Assembly (NCBI RefSeq): GCF_020165195.1
Contig: NZ_JAIUHR010000007.1
Location: 62,001-126,000, forward strand
Source of the DNA: Mesorhizobium sp. CA14
GTDB lineage: Bacteria; Pseudomonadota; Alphaproteobacteria; Rhizobiales; Rhizobiaceae
DNA length: 64,000 nucleotides
Direction of reading: 5' to 3'
This document shows positions 55,131 to 62,802 of this stretch, piece by piece. The position numbers and the translations under genes are program-made. Each line of letters starts with the position of its first letter. The stretch's first letter is position 1. The notes under the pieces were generated by a model. It did no database searches. It worked only from the letters and a program-made list of their open reading frames with translations, and had not been told where the DNA came from.

Positions 55131-56066
55131 TTATTCGGCCGCCGCCAGACCGTCCGTCGACCGGGGCGACATCTGCAGCGGCAGCAGCTTCGGCCGCACC
55201 GCAAGCGCATCCCGGACGATCTTTTCGACCGCCTTGCGGCGTTCACCAGACAGCGGCTGGCGCGGCATGCGCACGCGGTCATTGGTACCGATCGCCAGCA
55301 CTTCGGCAAGCTTGATGTTTTGGACCAGATAGGTCGAGACATCGAGGTCGAGCAAGGGCCGGAACCAGCGATAGATCGCCAGCGCCTCGTCGCGGCGGCC
55401 CTGCCGCATCAGCTGATAGATCGCGACCGTCTCGCGCGGGAAGGCGGTGACCAGGCCGGCGACCCAGCCGATGGCGCCGACCGACAGCGCCTCGAAGGCA
55501 AGGTTGTCGACGCCGGTGAAGAGGTCGTAGCGGTCGCCGAACCGATTGATGATCTCGGTCGAGCGGCGGATGTCGTCGGACGATTCCTTGATGGCGACGA
55601 AGCGTCTGTCCGACGCCAGCTCCTCCATCAGGTCGATGGTCACGTCGACACGGTATGCGAGCCGGTTGGAGTAGATCATCACCGGCAGGTCGCCGGCTTC
55701 GGCCACAGCGCGCAGGGCGGCGACCGTCTCTTGCGGATTGGTGTGGTAGATCGGGCTCGGCACCACCATCAGCCCGTCGGCGCCTTCCTTGGCGGCACGC
55801 CTGGCGATAACAGTCGCCTCACGCGTGCCGGGCTCGTTGACGGTCAAGAGCACCGGCTTCTTGCCGGCAGCCTTCTGCGCCGTCTTCAGCACCTCGATCT
55901 TTTCGTCAGGCGACAGCATCGGCCCCTCGCCAAGCGAGCCGCAGACGATGATGCCGTCGCAACCGTCCTCCATCTGCAGGGAATAGCAGCGCTCCATCTC
56001 GGCATGATCCAAGCGGTCGTCGGCGGTGAATTTGGTCGTGACGGCAGGGAAAACTCCGGTCCACAT
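55131..56066 (-). CDS. DHDPS-family lyase/deaminase, probably pyrroline-4-hydroxy-2-carboxylate deaminase
   Basis: 311 residues from the ATG at 56066 (MWTGVFPAVTTKFTADDRLD). The fold motifs are GIIVCGSLGEGPMLSPDEKI, PIYHTNPQETVAALRAVAEA, the Tyr of PVMIYSNRLAYRVDV, and the Schiff-base lysine in RFVAIKESSDDIRRS. With its neighbours it should convert pyrroline-4-hydroxy-2-carboxylate to alpha-ketoglutarate semialdehyde and ammonia. Longer in-frame ORFs reach into the GntR gene and are not real. Confidence 0.88.
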   Translation of the reverse strand: MWTGVFPAVTTKFTADDRLDHAEMERCYSLQMEDGCDGIIVCGSLGEGPMLSPDEKIEVLKTAQKAAGKKPVLLTVNEPGTREATVIARRAAKEGADGLMVVPSPIYHTNPQETVAALRAVAEAGDLPVMIYSNRLAYRVDVTIDLMEELASDRRFVAIKESSDDIRRSTEIINRFGDRYDLFTGVDNLAFEALSVGAIGWVAGLVTAFPRETVAIYQLMRQGRRDEALAIYRWFRPLLDLDVSTYLVQNIKLAEVLAIGTNDRVRMPRQPLSGERRKAVEKIVRDALAVRPKLLPLQMSPRSTDGLAAAE

Positions 56067-56081
56067 GGCTGCCTCTCCAAT

Positions 56082-56158
56082 TGATATATCAGTCGTATAT
56101 CTACCAAGAGCTGGCTCGTCAATGCTGAATCCGTTATTATATATGAAAAATATATCAG
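56082..56158. promoter_or_regulatory. Putative GntR operators between the deaminase and regulator genes
   Basis: Two AT-rich sites: TGATATATCAG at 56082-56092, part of GATATA-N7-TATATC, and AATATATCAGG (56150-56160) with TATATATGAAAAATATAT before it. They flank the start regions of both divergent genes, as expected for a FCD-type GntR repressor. Confidence 0.6.
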
Positions 56159-56168
56159 GAGCTGGCCT

Positions 56169-56840
56169 TTGATCTCCCCACTGATATCCGCTGAATCGAA
56201 CGCGACCTTCGAACCGGCGGCGACCAAGGCCTATCGCGCGCTGGAGCACATGATCGTTACGCTCGAGCTGGCGCCGTCGAGCTTCGTCACCGAAGGCGCG
56301 CTGATCGAGCGGCTGGGCCTCGGACGCACCCCGGTGCGCGAGGCTATCCAGCGGCTGGCCTGGGAAGGGCTTCTCGACATCAGACCCCGCGCAGGCATCG
56401 CGGTCGCGCCGCTTCACGCCGGCGACTGGCTGCGGGTGCTGGATGCTAGGCGCGGCATCGAGATCGTGCTCGCCCGCTCGGCCGCCCGCTTCGTCACGCG
56501 CGAGGCCGCCGACCTGTTCCATGAGGCGGCCTTGGCGATGCAGAAGGCGGTGATCTCGGGCAACGTGCTTGCCTTCATCCAGGCCGACAAGGCGCTCGAC
56601 GAGGCGCTGGCCATCGCCGCCGACAACCCCTTCGCGGCGCGCGTCGCCGCCCCCTTGCAGACCCACAGCCGCCGCTTCTGGTACCGCTATAAGGCCGACA
56701 CCGGCCTCGCCGAATCGGCCGAGCACCATGTCGCGCTGATCCGTTCCATCCTCGACGGCGACGAGGAAGCCGCCGCCAAGGACGCCAAGAAGCTGATAGC
56801 GCTGCTGCGCAGTCATGCCGAAGTGGCTGCCACGCGCTGA
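56169..56840 (+). CDS. GntR-family (FCD) regulator of hydroxyproline genes
   Basis: 223 residues. The winged helix is TKAYRALEHMIVTLELAPSS and FVTEGALIERLGLGRTPVRE, AIQRLAWEGLLDIRPRAGIA. The FCD effector domain follows (VLDARRGIEIVLARSAARFV, HHVALIRSILDGDEEAAAKD). It is divergent from the deaminase gene and probably represses the catabolic genes until hydroxyproline or an intermediate is present. That link is inferred from position. Confidence 0.9.
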   Translation: MISPLISAESNATFEPAATKAYRALEHMIVTLELAPSSFVTEGALIERLGLGRTPVREAIQRLAWEGLLDIRPRAGIAVAPLHAGDWLRVLDARRGIEIVLARSAARFVTREAADLFHEAALAMQKAVISGNVLAFIQADKALDEALAIAADNPFAARVAAPLQTHSRRFWYRYKADTGLAESAEHHVALIRSILDGDEEAAAKDAKKLIALLRSHAEVAATR

Positions 56841-56867
56841 GCAGGATCAGCGCCTGCTTGAGGCGTT

Positions 56868-57185
56868 TCAGCCGCCCGGCTGCCCGACCGCAGTGGCCAG
56901 CGTATCTTCCCACCCCTCGCCGGCGGCCAGGATGCAGCTCTGGCCTTTGACGTCGGTCATCAGGATGGTCCAGGTTCCGCCGGCCGAGACGAACACCTCG
57001 AAGATGGCGACGTGTCCGGCCACGCCATAGCCCAGCCGCTTCTCCTCGAATGCCTCCGCCAGCCTCGCGACCAGATAGTCATGGCCGCCGCAGATGACTT
57101 GCGCACGCGCCGGAACTGCCGGTAGCGCCATCATGGCGCCAACGGCCGCAAGCTTGACCCATCGAAACGAAAATTCGCGTGCCAT
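56868..57185 (-). CDS. Small exported protein, tandem paralogue 1
   Basis: 105 residues from the ATG at 57185 (GGAGGTG upstream). A signal peptide (VKLAAVGAMMALPAVPARA) precedes a mature domain of about 70 residues: ICGGHDYLVARLAEAFEEKR, AIFEVFVSAGGTWTILMTDV, KGQSCILAAGEGWEDT. Two cysteines are present. The GEGWE tail and KGQSC motif are shared with the gene at 57454. I do not know a function; the fold looks compact and secreted. Confidence 0.8.
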   Translation of the reverse strand: MAREFSFRWVKLAAVGAMMALPAVPARAQVICGGHDYLVARLAEAFEEKRLGYGVAGHVAIFEVFVSAGGTWTILMTDVKGQSCILAAGEGWEDTLATAVGQPGG

Positions 57186-57453
57186 GGGGGCACCTCCTTT
57201 GCCTTCGCATTCCGGCAAGGGAGGCACATTCGGCCGCCTCAGTGTGCCGGAAGGCTCCAGGCCGGATTGGACGTCTTCATCGCGTCACTCCTTCTGGCTT
57301 CCGGTCTGTCGTCGGGAGATCATGACTCCCTGGATTCGATATGGTGAAGCTCCGCTCCGTAAACAAGCGGCGCCGCGGAAAGCGCCTTTCGTGGCGCGAC
57401 TTGAGCTCGACCGCAGGAGCCGTTGTGGCGCTCACCCCGGCTCCCTGGCGTTT

Positions 57454-57756
57454 TCAGGCGCCCGGCATCGCCGCGGTGATCGTCGGGCTATCCCAGCCCT
57501 CGCCGACGGAAAGCACGCAGCTCTGGCCCTTGGTGTCGGAGGCGAGCACTGTCCAGCTTCCCTGATCCGAGACGAATATCTCGAGCACGACATTCGGATT
57601 GATCAGTCCGCGCCCGGCCTCGGTTTCGTGGAACTTGTCGCCAAGCGCCTTGATGATGTCGGCGCGCGCCGCGCATTGCGCCGCCGCGCTCGCCGGCGCG
57701 GCTCCAACGGTCATTGCGGTCGCCGCCAATATTGCCGCCACAACAAATCGTGTCAT
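57454..57756 (-). CDS. Small exported protein, tandem paralogue 2
   Basis: 100 residues from the ATG at 57756 (AGGAGGTG upstream). Signal peptide VVAAILAATAMTVGAAPASA, then AQCAARADIIKALGDKFHET, VVLEIFVSDQGSWTVLASDT, KGQSCVLSVGEGWDSPTITA. It is clearly homologous to the gene at 56868 but only about 40 percent similar, so the duplication is old. Function unknown. Confidence 0.82.
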   Translation of the reverse strand: MTRFVVAAILAATAMTVGAAPASAAAQCAARADIIKALGDKFHETEAGRGLINPNVVLEIFVSDQGSWTVLASDTKGQSCVLSVGEGWDSPTITAAMPGA

Positions 57757-57985
57757 CTGACACCTCCTCGCGCCAGACGAGAACCCCGGCTTGAACCGGC
57801 GCTGCTTGGTTGCCTGCACGCATGGCAGGAATACAGCCTAAGGCAGATGGTGGTCTGTTGGTTCCATCACACGGCGATTGAATTATTAGAATATGCGGAT
57901 GCTCTCGACGTGCCGCGCGTCGAATCATGCGCCTGGAATTGTGCCGCCATGACACGGCGCCGAAAAGCGGGAGGTCGACGCGGCA

Positions 57986-58016
57986 CAAAAAGAAAGCGCG
58001 GCTTGCACCGCGCTTC
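57986..58016 (-). terminator. Intrinsic terminator downstream of mmsA
   Basis: On the minus strand AAGCGCGG-TGCAAG-CCGCGCTT followed by TCTTTTT. It lies 130 bp below the mmsA stop, beyond the remnant of a second mmsA 3' end. Confidence 0.85.
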
Positions 58017-58033
58017 CTGAGGTCTGCTTGGAC

Positions 58034-58088
58034 GACCGTCCGCTTAGTTCATCGTCGGGATGACGAATTCCGCGCCGTCCTTGATGCC
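58034..58088 (-). pseudogene. 3'-end remnant of a second mmsA-like gene
   Basis: Read on the minus strand, GGCATCAAGGACGGCGCGGA encodes GIKDGAEFVIPTMN and a stop, the same last 14 residues as mmsA, but with synonymous differences (GAATTC against GAGTTC; TCAAGGACG against TCAAAGACG). It sits between the mmsA stop and the terminator and has no 5' part. Confidence 0.8.
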
Positions 58089-58145
58089 TCGCCGCGCGCC
58101 CGCAGCCACGAAGTGGCGAGGACGCGCAAACGAGGAAACCGTCGG

Positions 58146-59642
58146 CTAGTTCATCGTCGGGATGACGAACTCGGCGCCGTCTTTGATGCCCGACGGCCAG
58201 CGCGAGGTGACCGTCTTGGTCTTGGTGTAGAAGCGGAACGCGTCCGGGCCGTGCTGGTTGAGGTCGCCGAAGGACGATGCCTTCCAGCCGCCGAAGGTGT
58301 AGTAGGCGATCGGAACCGGGATCGGCACGTTGATGCCGACCATGCCGACCTGGACTCTGGATGCGAAGTCACGCGCAGCGTCGCCGTCGCGGGTGAAGAT
58401 GGCGACGCCATTGCCCATTTCGTGGTCGTTGGCGAGCTTGATGGCGTCCTCGTAGCGCGGCGCGCGCACCACCGAGAGCACCGGCCCGAAGATCTCTTCC
58501 TTGTAGATGCGCATGTCGGCGGTCACGTTGTCGAACAGGCAGCCGCCCATATAGTAGCCGTTCTCATAGCCTTGCATCTTGAAGCCGCGGCCGTCGACGA
58601 CGAGCTTGGCGCCTTCCTTGACGCCGATATCGACATAGCCCTTCACGCGCTCCAGCGCCTGTGCCGTCACCAGCGGGCCGAAATCGGCGGAAGAGTCGGT
58701 CGACGGACCGACCTTCAGGCTTTCGACGCGCGGCACCAGCTTTTCCATCAGCCGGTTGGCGGTGTCGTTGCCGACCGGGACGGCCACCGAGATCGCCATG
58801 CAGCGCTCGCCGGCCGAGCCGTAGCCGGCGCCTATAAGCGCGTCGACCGTCTGGTCCATGTCGGCGTCGGGCATGATGATCATGTGGTTCTTGGCGCCGC
58901 CGAAGCACTGCACGCGCTTGCCCGAGGCGGTGCCGCGCGAATAGATGTAGTGGGCAATCGGCGTCGAGCCGACGAAGCCGATCGCCTTGATGTCCGGATC
59001 GTCGAGGATGGCGTCGACCACTTCCTTGTCGCCATTGACGACGTTGAGAATACCGGCGGGAAGACCGGCCTCGATGAAGAGTTCGGCGATGCGGATCGGC
59101 ACTCCCGGGTCGCGTTCGGACGGCTTCAGGATGAAGGCGTTGCCGCAGGCGATGGCTGGCGCGATCTTCCACAGCGGGATCATCGCCGGGAAGTTGAACG
59201 GGGTGATGCCGGCGACGACGCCGAGCGGCTGGCGCATCGAATAAACGTCGATGCCTGGGCCGGCGCCGTCGGTGAACTCGCCCTTCATCATATGCGGCGC
59301 GCCGATGCAGACCTCGACCACTTCGAGGCCGCGCTGGATGTCGCCGCGCGCATCGGCGATGGTCTTGCCGTGCTCGCGCGCCAGGATATCGGCCAGCTCG
59401 TCATAGTCGCGCTGGACCAGCTCGAGAAACTTCATCAGCACGCGCACGCGGCGCTGCGGGTTGGTGGCCGCCCATTTCGGCTGTGCCGCCTTGGCGTTCT
59501 CGACCGCTGCACGCAGTTCCGCCTGCGAGGCTAAAGCCACCGTGCCGCGCACGGAGCCGTCCATCGGCTGCATCACATCCTGCTTGCGCCCGCTGGTGCC
59601 GGCGACACGCTCGCCGCCGATGAAATGACCGTATTCGATCAT
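58146..59642 (-). CDS. mmsA: CoA-acylating methylmalonate-semialdehyde dehydrogenase
   Basis: 498 residues from the ATG at 59642. Catalytic Cys281 is in GYGSAGERCMAIS. The NAD site includes GITPFNFPAMIPLW and Lys173 in FILKPSERDPG. The Glu that acts as general base in most aldehyde dehydrogenases is replaced here (GGAKNHMIIMPDAD), as expected for the CoA-dependent MMSDH group. It oxidises methylmalonate or malonate semialdehyde to propionyl- or acetyl-CoA in valine and inositol catabolism. Confidence 0.93.
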   Translation of the reverse strand: MIEYGHFIGGERVAGTSGRKQDVMQPMDGSVRGTVALASQAELRAAVENAKAAQPKWAATNPQRRVRVLMKFLELVQRDYDELADILAREHGKTIADARGDIQRGLEVVEVCIGAPHMMKGEFTDGAGPGIDVYSMRQPLGVVAGITPFNFPAMIPLWKIAPAIACGNAFILKPSERDPGVPIRIAELFIEAGLPAGILNVVNGDKEVVDAILDDPDIKAIGFVGSTPIAHYIYSRGTASGKRVQCFGGAKNHMIIMPDADMDQTVDALIGAGYGSAGERCMAISVAVPVGNDTANRLMEKLVPRVESLKVGPSTDSSADFGPLVTAQALERVKGYVDIGVKEGAKLVVDGRGFKMQGYENGYYMGGCLFDNVTADMRIYKEEIFGPVLSVVRAPRYEDAIKLANDHEMGNGVAIFTRDGDAARDFASRVQVGMVGINVPIPVPIAYYTFGGWKASSFGDLNQHGPDAFRFYTKTKTVTSRWPSGIKDGAEFVIPTMN

Positions 59643-60002
59643 GCCTTCTCTCCCTTGTTTGGTGATGGTGCATTGTCCGCCTTTGCGGCGACGATGGCAA
59701 CGCGAGCCAAAACGCAACCGTTGTGCGAAAAATAGACAACGATCCCGAGGCGTGCATTAATTGCCGCAATGCCCCCGCGAGGTTTCTCAGGTTGAGTTTT
59801 GTCACGCCCCCCTCTGTCCTGCCGGACATCTCCCCCTCTAGGGGGGAGATTGGCAGCTTCGCCGACAGCGCCTTCTCCTGTATCGGCGATTGGCGAAAAC
59901 CGGCGCGACATCTGATCTCCCCCCCAGAGGGGGAGATGGCCGGCAGGCCAGAGGGGGACGCGAAGGAACGCAGCGTTGACAATCATCGTGCGGACCACTC
60001 CC
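59643..60002. repeat. Intergenic region with a family-D-like composite repeat (59806-59962)
   Basis: TCTGTCCTGCCGGACATCTC and CCCCTCTAGGGGGGAGATTG form tight inverted repeats, with ATCTCCCCCCCAGAGGGGGA on the other side, and GGCCGGCAGGCCAGAGGG at the end. It is the same general class of GC-rich palindrome as 28103 and 55046, though not the same unit. Promoters of mmsA and the divergent LysR gene should lie in the remaining sequence. Confidence 0.8.
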
Positions 60003-60884
60003 ATGAATTGGGATGACGTCCGCATCTTCCTCGCTGTGGCGCGCGCCGGCCAGATCCTCGGTGCGGCCAAGCGCCTGGGGCTCAACCACGCCACCGTCTC
60101 GCGCCGCATCGCCGCGCTCGAGGAGGCGCTTCGCACAAAACTCTTCCGCCGCCTGACCACCGGCAGCGAACTGACGCCGGCCGGCGAGCGCTTCCTCGAC
60201 ATTGCCGAGCGCATGGAAGGCGACATGATCGCCGCGCGCTCGGCCATTGCCGGCGAGGGCGACGACGTTTCGGGCACGGTGCGCATCGGCGCGCCTGACG
60301 GCTTTGGCGTCGCCTTCCTGGCAAAACGACTGGGCGAGCTGACTGCGCTGCACCGCGAGCTCACCATCCAACTGGTGCCCGTTCCGCGCTCATTCTCCCT
60401 GTCCAGGCGCGAGGCCGATATCGCGATTACCGTCGAGCGGCCGACCGAAGGGCGGCTGGTGGCGGGCAAGCTGGTCGACTACACGCTCGGCCTCTTCGCC
60501 TCCCGCATTTATGCCGAAGCCAACGGCCTGCCGAAAGCGCCGGCCGAGCTCGGCCGGCACACGCTGATCGGCTATGTGCCGGACCTCATAGTCAGCCCCT
60601 CGCTCGACTATGCCGCCGAGTTCAGCCCCGAATGGCGCACCAGCTTTGCCATCTCCTCGGCCCTCGGCCAGGCCGAAGCGGTGCGCTCCGGCGCCGGCAT
60701 CGGCATCCTGCACACTTTCGTCGCCCGTTCGATGCCGGAACTGGTTTCGGTCGACATCGTCGCGCCCATTCGCCGCGCCTACTGGCTGGTCTATCATGAA
60801 TCGGTCAGGCCACTGCGCCGCGTCCAGCTCGTCGCCAACTTCATCACCAAGGCGGTGGAGCGGGAGCGGGGCCTGTTCAGCTGA
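60003..60884 (+). CDS. LysR-family regulator, likely regulator of mmsA
   Basis: 293 residues from the ATG at 60003 (MNWDDVRIFLAVARAGQILG). Helix-turn-helix: AAKRLGLNHATVSRRIAALE. The C-terminal effector domain is of the PBP2 type (GTVRIGAPDGFGVAFLAKRL). A TTG at 59976 could extend it by nine residues but has no support. It is divergent from mmsA, a common arrangement; regulation is inferred from position. Confidence 0.9.
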   Translation: MNWDDVRIFLAVARAGQILGAAKRLGLNHATVSRRIAALEEALRTKLFRRLTTGSELTPAGERFLDIAERMEGDMIAARSAIAGEGDDVSGTVRIGAPDGFGVAFLAKRLGELTALHRELTIQLVPVPRSFSLSRREADIAITVERPTEGRLVAGKLVDYTLGLFASRIYAEANGLPKAPAELGRHTLIGYVPDLIVSPSLDYAAEFSPEWRTSFAISSALGQAEAVRSGAGIGILHTFVARSMPELVSVDIVAPIRRAYWLVYHESVRPLRRVQLVANFITKAVERERGLFS

Positions 60885-60912
60885 TTCACAATCCTGCAAA
60901 CGCAATCGTGCT

Positions 60913-61485
60913 TCAAGGCGAGTCAAGAATGAACGAATTCACCACTCGCTCAGCCTTGTCCGCCATCGGCGCCCACATCCGCGCGACTTGCTCGGCGCTC
61001 TCGCCCATCACGCTGCAGTTCACATAACCGTAGCGTGCTCCTCGGACGGAGAACGCGAACCTGGAATGGCCATAAAAGGTGGCATTCTCGCTCCGAACCG
61101 TGAAGTCCAAGTCGGCCAGGCGGACGGGGTAGCCGTCGGGAAACCTTGACAGCCTGTCATTGCTGAAATCGGCCGTACTGAACGAGGCGCCTATTGTTTT
61201 TTTCCAATTATTTATCGACCAGCCCTCCATGAATTTGCCCGTATCGGACGGCGAGCCAGGTACCGATTGATCGTAAGATGAAGCCGATACCATGCAGGTG
61301 AGATCGGCGGATTTCACGCTCAACAGTATCTGTTTGTCGGAGGGCGCCTCATTAAGCCATTCCTCTGGGAAGCTCAGCGAGAAACCGTTCTTCTGATCGT
61401 GGACGGTCGTGTCTGCGGCATTCGCCGCGGAGGCGCACAAGAACAGAAGTCCTAAAGTGGTGGTTAGAAAACAGAAACGCATCAC
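60913..61485 (-). CDS. Exported protein, tandem paralogue A
   Basis: 190 residues (or 189 from the second Met). Signal peptide FCFLTTTLGLLFLCASAANA is cut before ADTTVHD. The mature domain begins VHDQKNGFSLSFPEEWLNEA and has NNWKKTIGASFSTADFSNDR, LSRFPDGYPVRLADLDFTVR, ENATFYGHSRFAFSVRGARY and GYVNCSVMGES. The pattern FSLSFPEEW with a conserved Cys pair resembles PsbP-like or MPN domains of unknown function. No partner gene suggests a role. It is followed upstream by a close relative. Confidence 0.78.
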   Translation of the reverse strand: MMRFCFLTTTLGLLFLCASAANAADTTVHDQKNGFSLSFPEEWLNEAPSDKQILLSVKSADLTCMVSASSYDQSVPGSPSDTGKFMEGWSINNWKKTIGASFSTADFSNDRLSRFPDGYPVRLADLDFTVRSENATFYGHSRFAFSVRGARYGYVNCSVMGESAEQVARMWAPMADKAERVVNSFILDSP

Positions 61486-61495
61486 GATCGTTAAA

Positions 61496-61517
61496 AACCT
61501 TTCCTGGAATTGCTCTA
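61496..61517. repeat. Dispersed repeat, family B, left-end fragment
   Basis: Minus strand TAGAGCAATTCCAGGAAAGG, matching the start of 23679-23780 and 62207-62330. Its first three bases are the stop codon of paralogue B. Confidence 0.75.
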
Positions 61518-62087
61518 ATCCGCGTCGAGCATGAACGAACCAACCACTTTTCCGGCCTCATCCGCAAGCGGCGCCCATTTCCGCTCTACCTCTTCGGAGT
61601 TGTCGCCCACGACCCCGCAATTGACGAAGCCGTAATGCGAGCTGCGCAGCGTCAGCGCGATGCGGGAATGGCCGTAGAAACTGACATTTTCGTCGGCATA
61701 GTGGAAATCCATCTCGGCTATGCGCACCGGATAGCCGTCCGGAAAATGCGCCAACCTGTCTTGGCGGAAGGCGGCCGACTGATAGGCGACACCGACAATG
61801 GTCTGCCAGTTGCTCACCTTCCAGTCTTCCTCCATGAACGCCCTGACATCGGGCGGATTGTCGGGAGCGGTCGGATCGTAGGGATTTTCCGACACGCGGC
61901 AGGTGAGCCCTCCTTCGCCGGATTTGATCTTGAGCCGAATGGTGTTGTCAAAGGCGGTTTCGCTCGCCCATTGCTCGGGATAGGTCAGCGAAAAGCCGTG
62001 CTCCTTGTCGTGAACGGTTTTGTCCGCGGCAAGCGCCGCCGAGACGCAGGTCAGATAGGCGGCCGCCGCAAAAAGAAAAAGACGCAT
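61515..62087 (-). CDS. Exported protein, tandem paralogue B
   Basis: 190 residues from the ATG at 62087, with signal peptide FLFAAAAYLTCVSAALAADK. The mature domain is VHDKEHGFSLTYPEQWASET, then SNWQTIVGVAYQSAAFRQDR, LAHFPDGYPVRIAEMDFHYA, ENVSFYGHSRIALTLRSSHY and GFVNCGVVGDN. It is over half identical to paralogue A and the same length. The stop TAG is the terminus of a dispersed repeat. The two genes are 29 bp apart. Confidence 0.8.
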   Translation of the reverse strand: MRLFLFAAAAYLTCVSAALAADKTVHDKEHGFSLTYPEQWASETAFDNTIRLKIKSGEGGLTCRVSENPYDPTAPDNPPDVRAFMEEDWKVSNWQTIVGVAYQSAAFRQDRLAHFPDGYPVRIAEMDFHYADENVSFYGHSRIALTLRSSHYGFVNCGVVGDNSEEVERKWAPLADEAGKVVGSFMLDAD

Positions 62088-62206
62088 CCAAAGTCCCCTC
62101 GCTGCGGCGATCCTATCACAGGCAGTTGGTCGTTGCCGCCTTGCCTGCGCCACAAATTCGGCGACTGTGGCACCAGCGCGCTTCACCATGCCATGATGGA
62201 GCGCTG

Positions 62207-62330
62207 GAGCAATTCCAAGAAAAGTGTGAGCGGTTAGGCTCGGCGCCTTTGCCGTAGCCTTCCGTCTGGAATTGCGCCAAAACAAAGAGATAGAGCGGTT
62301 TGCCGTTTCCATGAAACGGTGAAACGCTCT
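62207..62330. repeat. Dispersed repeat, family B, long copy
   Basis: GAGCAATTCCAAGAAAAGTG, TGAGCGGTTAGGCTCGGCGC, TTCCGTCTGGAATTGCG, AACAAAGAGATAGAGCGGTT, then GAAACGGTGAAACGCTCT. It is longer than the copy at 23679 by about 20 bases in the middle. No coding frame. Confidence 0.88.
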
Positions 62331-62361
62331 GGGGGACAATCTTCGGAACGCCGGCGGAGAA

Positions 62362-62802
62362 ATGCGAGCCGTTCTTGCCATTCTGCCGCTGCTTTTCCTG
62401 TCGGGCTGCGCCAATCCCTGGGCGAAGGTTCCGGAAGCGGAGCTGCCGAAGCCGATCCGCTATGCCATGTCGCGCCCCTCGCCTTTCGTCATCGGCAATT
62501 ATTGCGGCCCGGGCACACGCACCGGCGATCTGTCGGCAAAGCCGGTCGACCGTCTCGATGCCGCCTGCCGGGTCCACGACGCCTGCTACATTGCAAGGCG
62601 CAATCATTGCGACTGCGACGGCGCGCTCGTCGCCTCCGCCAGAAAGATACGCGACGACAGGACGGCGCCGCGCAAGATGCGCAGCGAGGCCGGATTGCTG
62701 ATCGCCTCTTTCGCCTTTCCCCTCTGCAGGATCTTTCCACAAGGCTTCCTGCCGCCACGCGATCCTGCCGAGCTCAAGGCCATGAACGGGGCGGCCGGAT
62801 GA
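62362..62802 (+). CDS. Phospholipase A2-like lipoprotein
   Basis: 146 residues with GGAG just before the ATG. The lipobox LFLSGC gives a lipid-anchored Cys16. The mature part has YCGPGTRTG (residues 47-55), the calcium-loop pattern of secreted phospholipase A2, and DAACRVHDACYIARRNHCDC (66-85), which carries the PLA2 active-site His72-Asp73 between cysteines. Many such prokaryotic proteins exist but few are tested. A few residues (RRNHCDCDGALV) replace the usual second helix. It overlaps the PLD-like gene by 4 bases (ATGA). Confidence 0.78.
   Translation: MRAVLAILPLLFLSGCANPWAKVPEAELPKPIRYAMSRPSPFVIGNYCGPGTRTGDLSAKPVDRLDAACRVHDACYIARRNHCDCDGALVASARKIRDDRTAPRKMRSEAGLLIASFAFPLCRIFPQGFLPPRDPAELKAMNGAAG

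Noticed and set aside
58146-59642. mmsA as the alpha-ketoglutarate semialdehyde dehydrogenase of the hydroxyproline pathway
   Set aside because: The missing general-base Glu and the overall sequence fit the CoA-acylating MMSDH group. It is also divergent from its own LysR gene, 1.3 kb from the hydroxyproline cluster.
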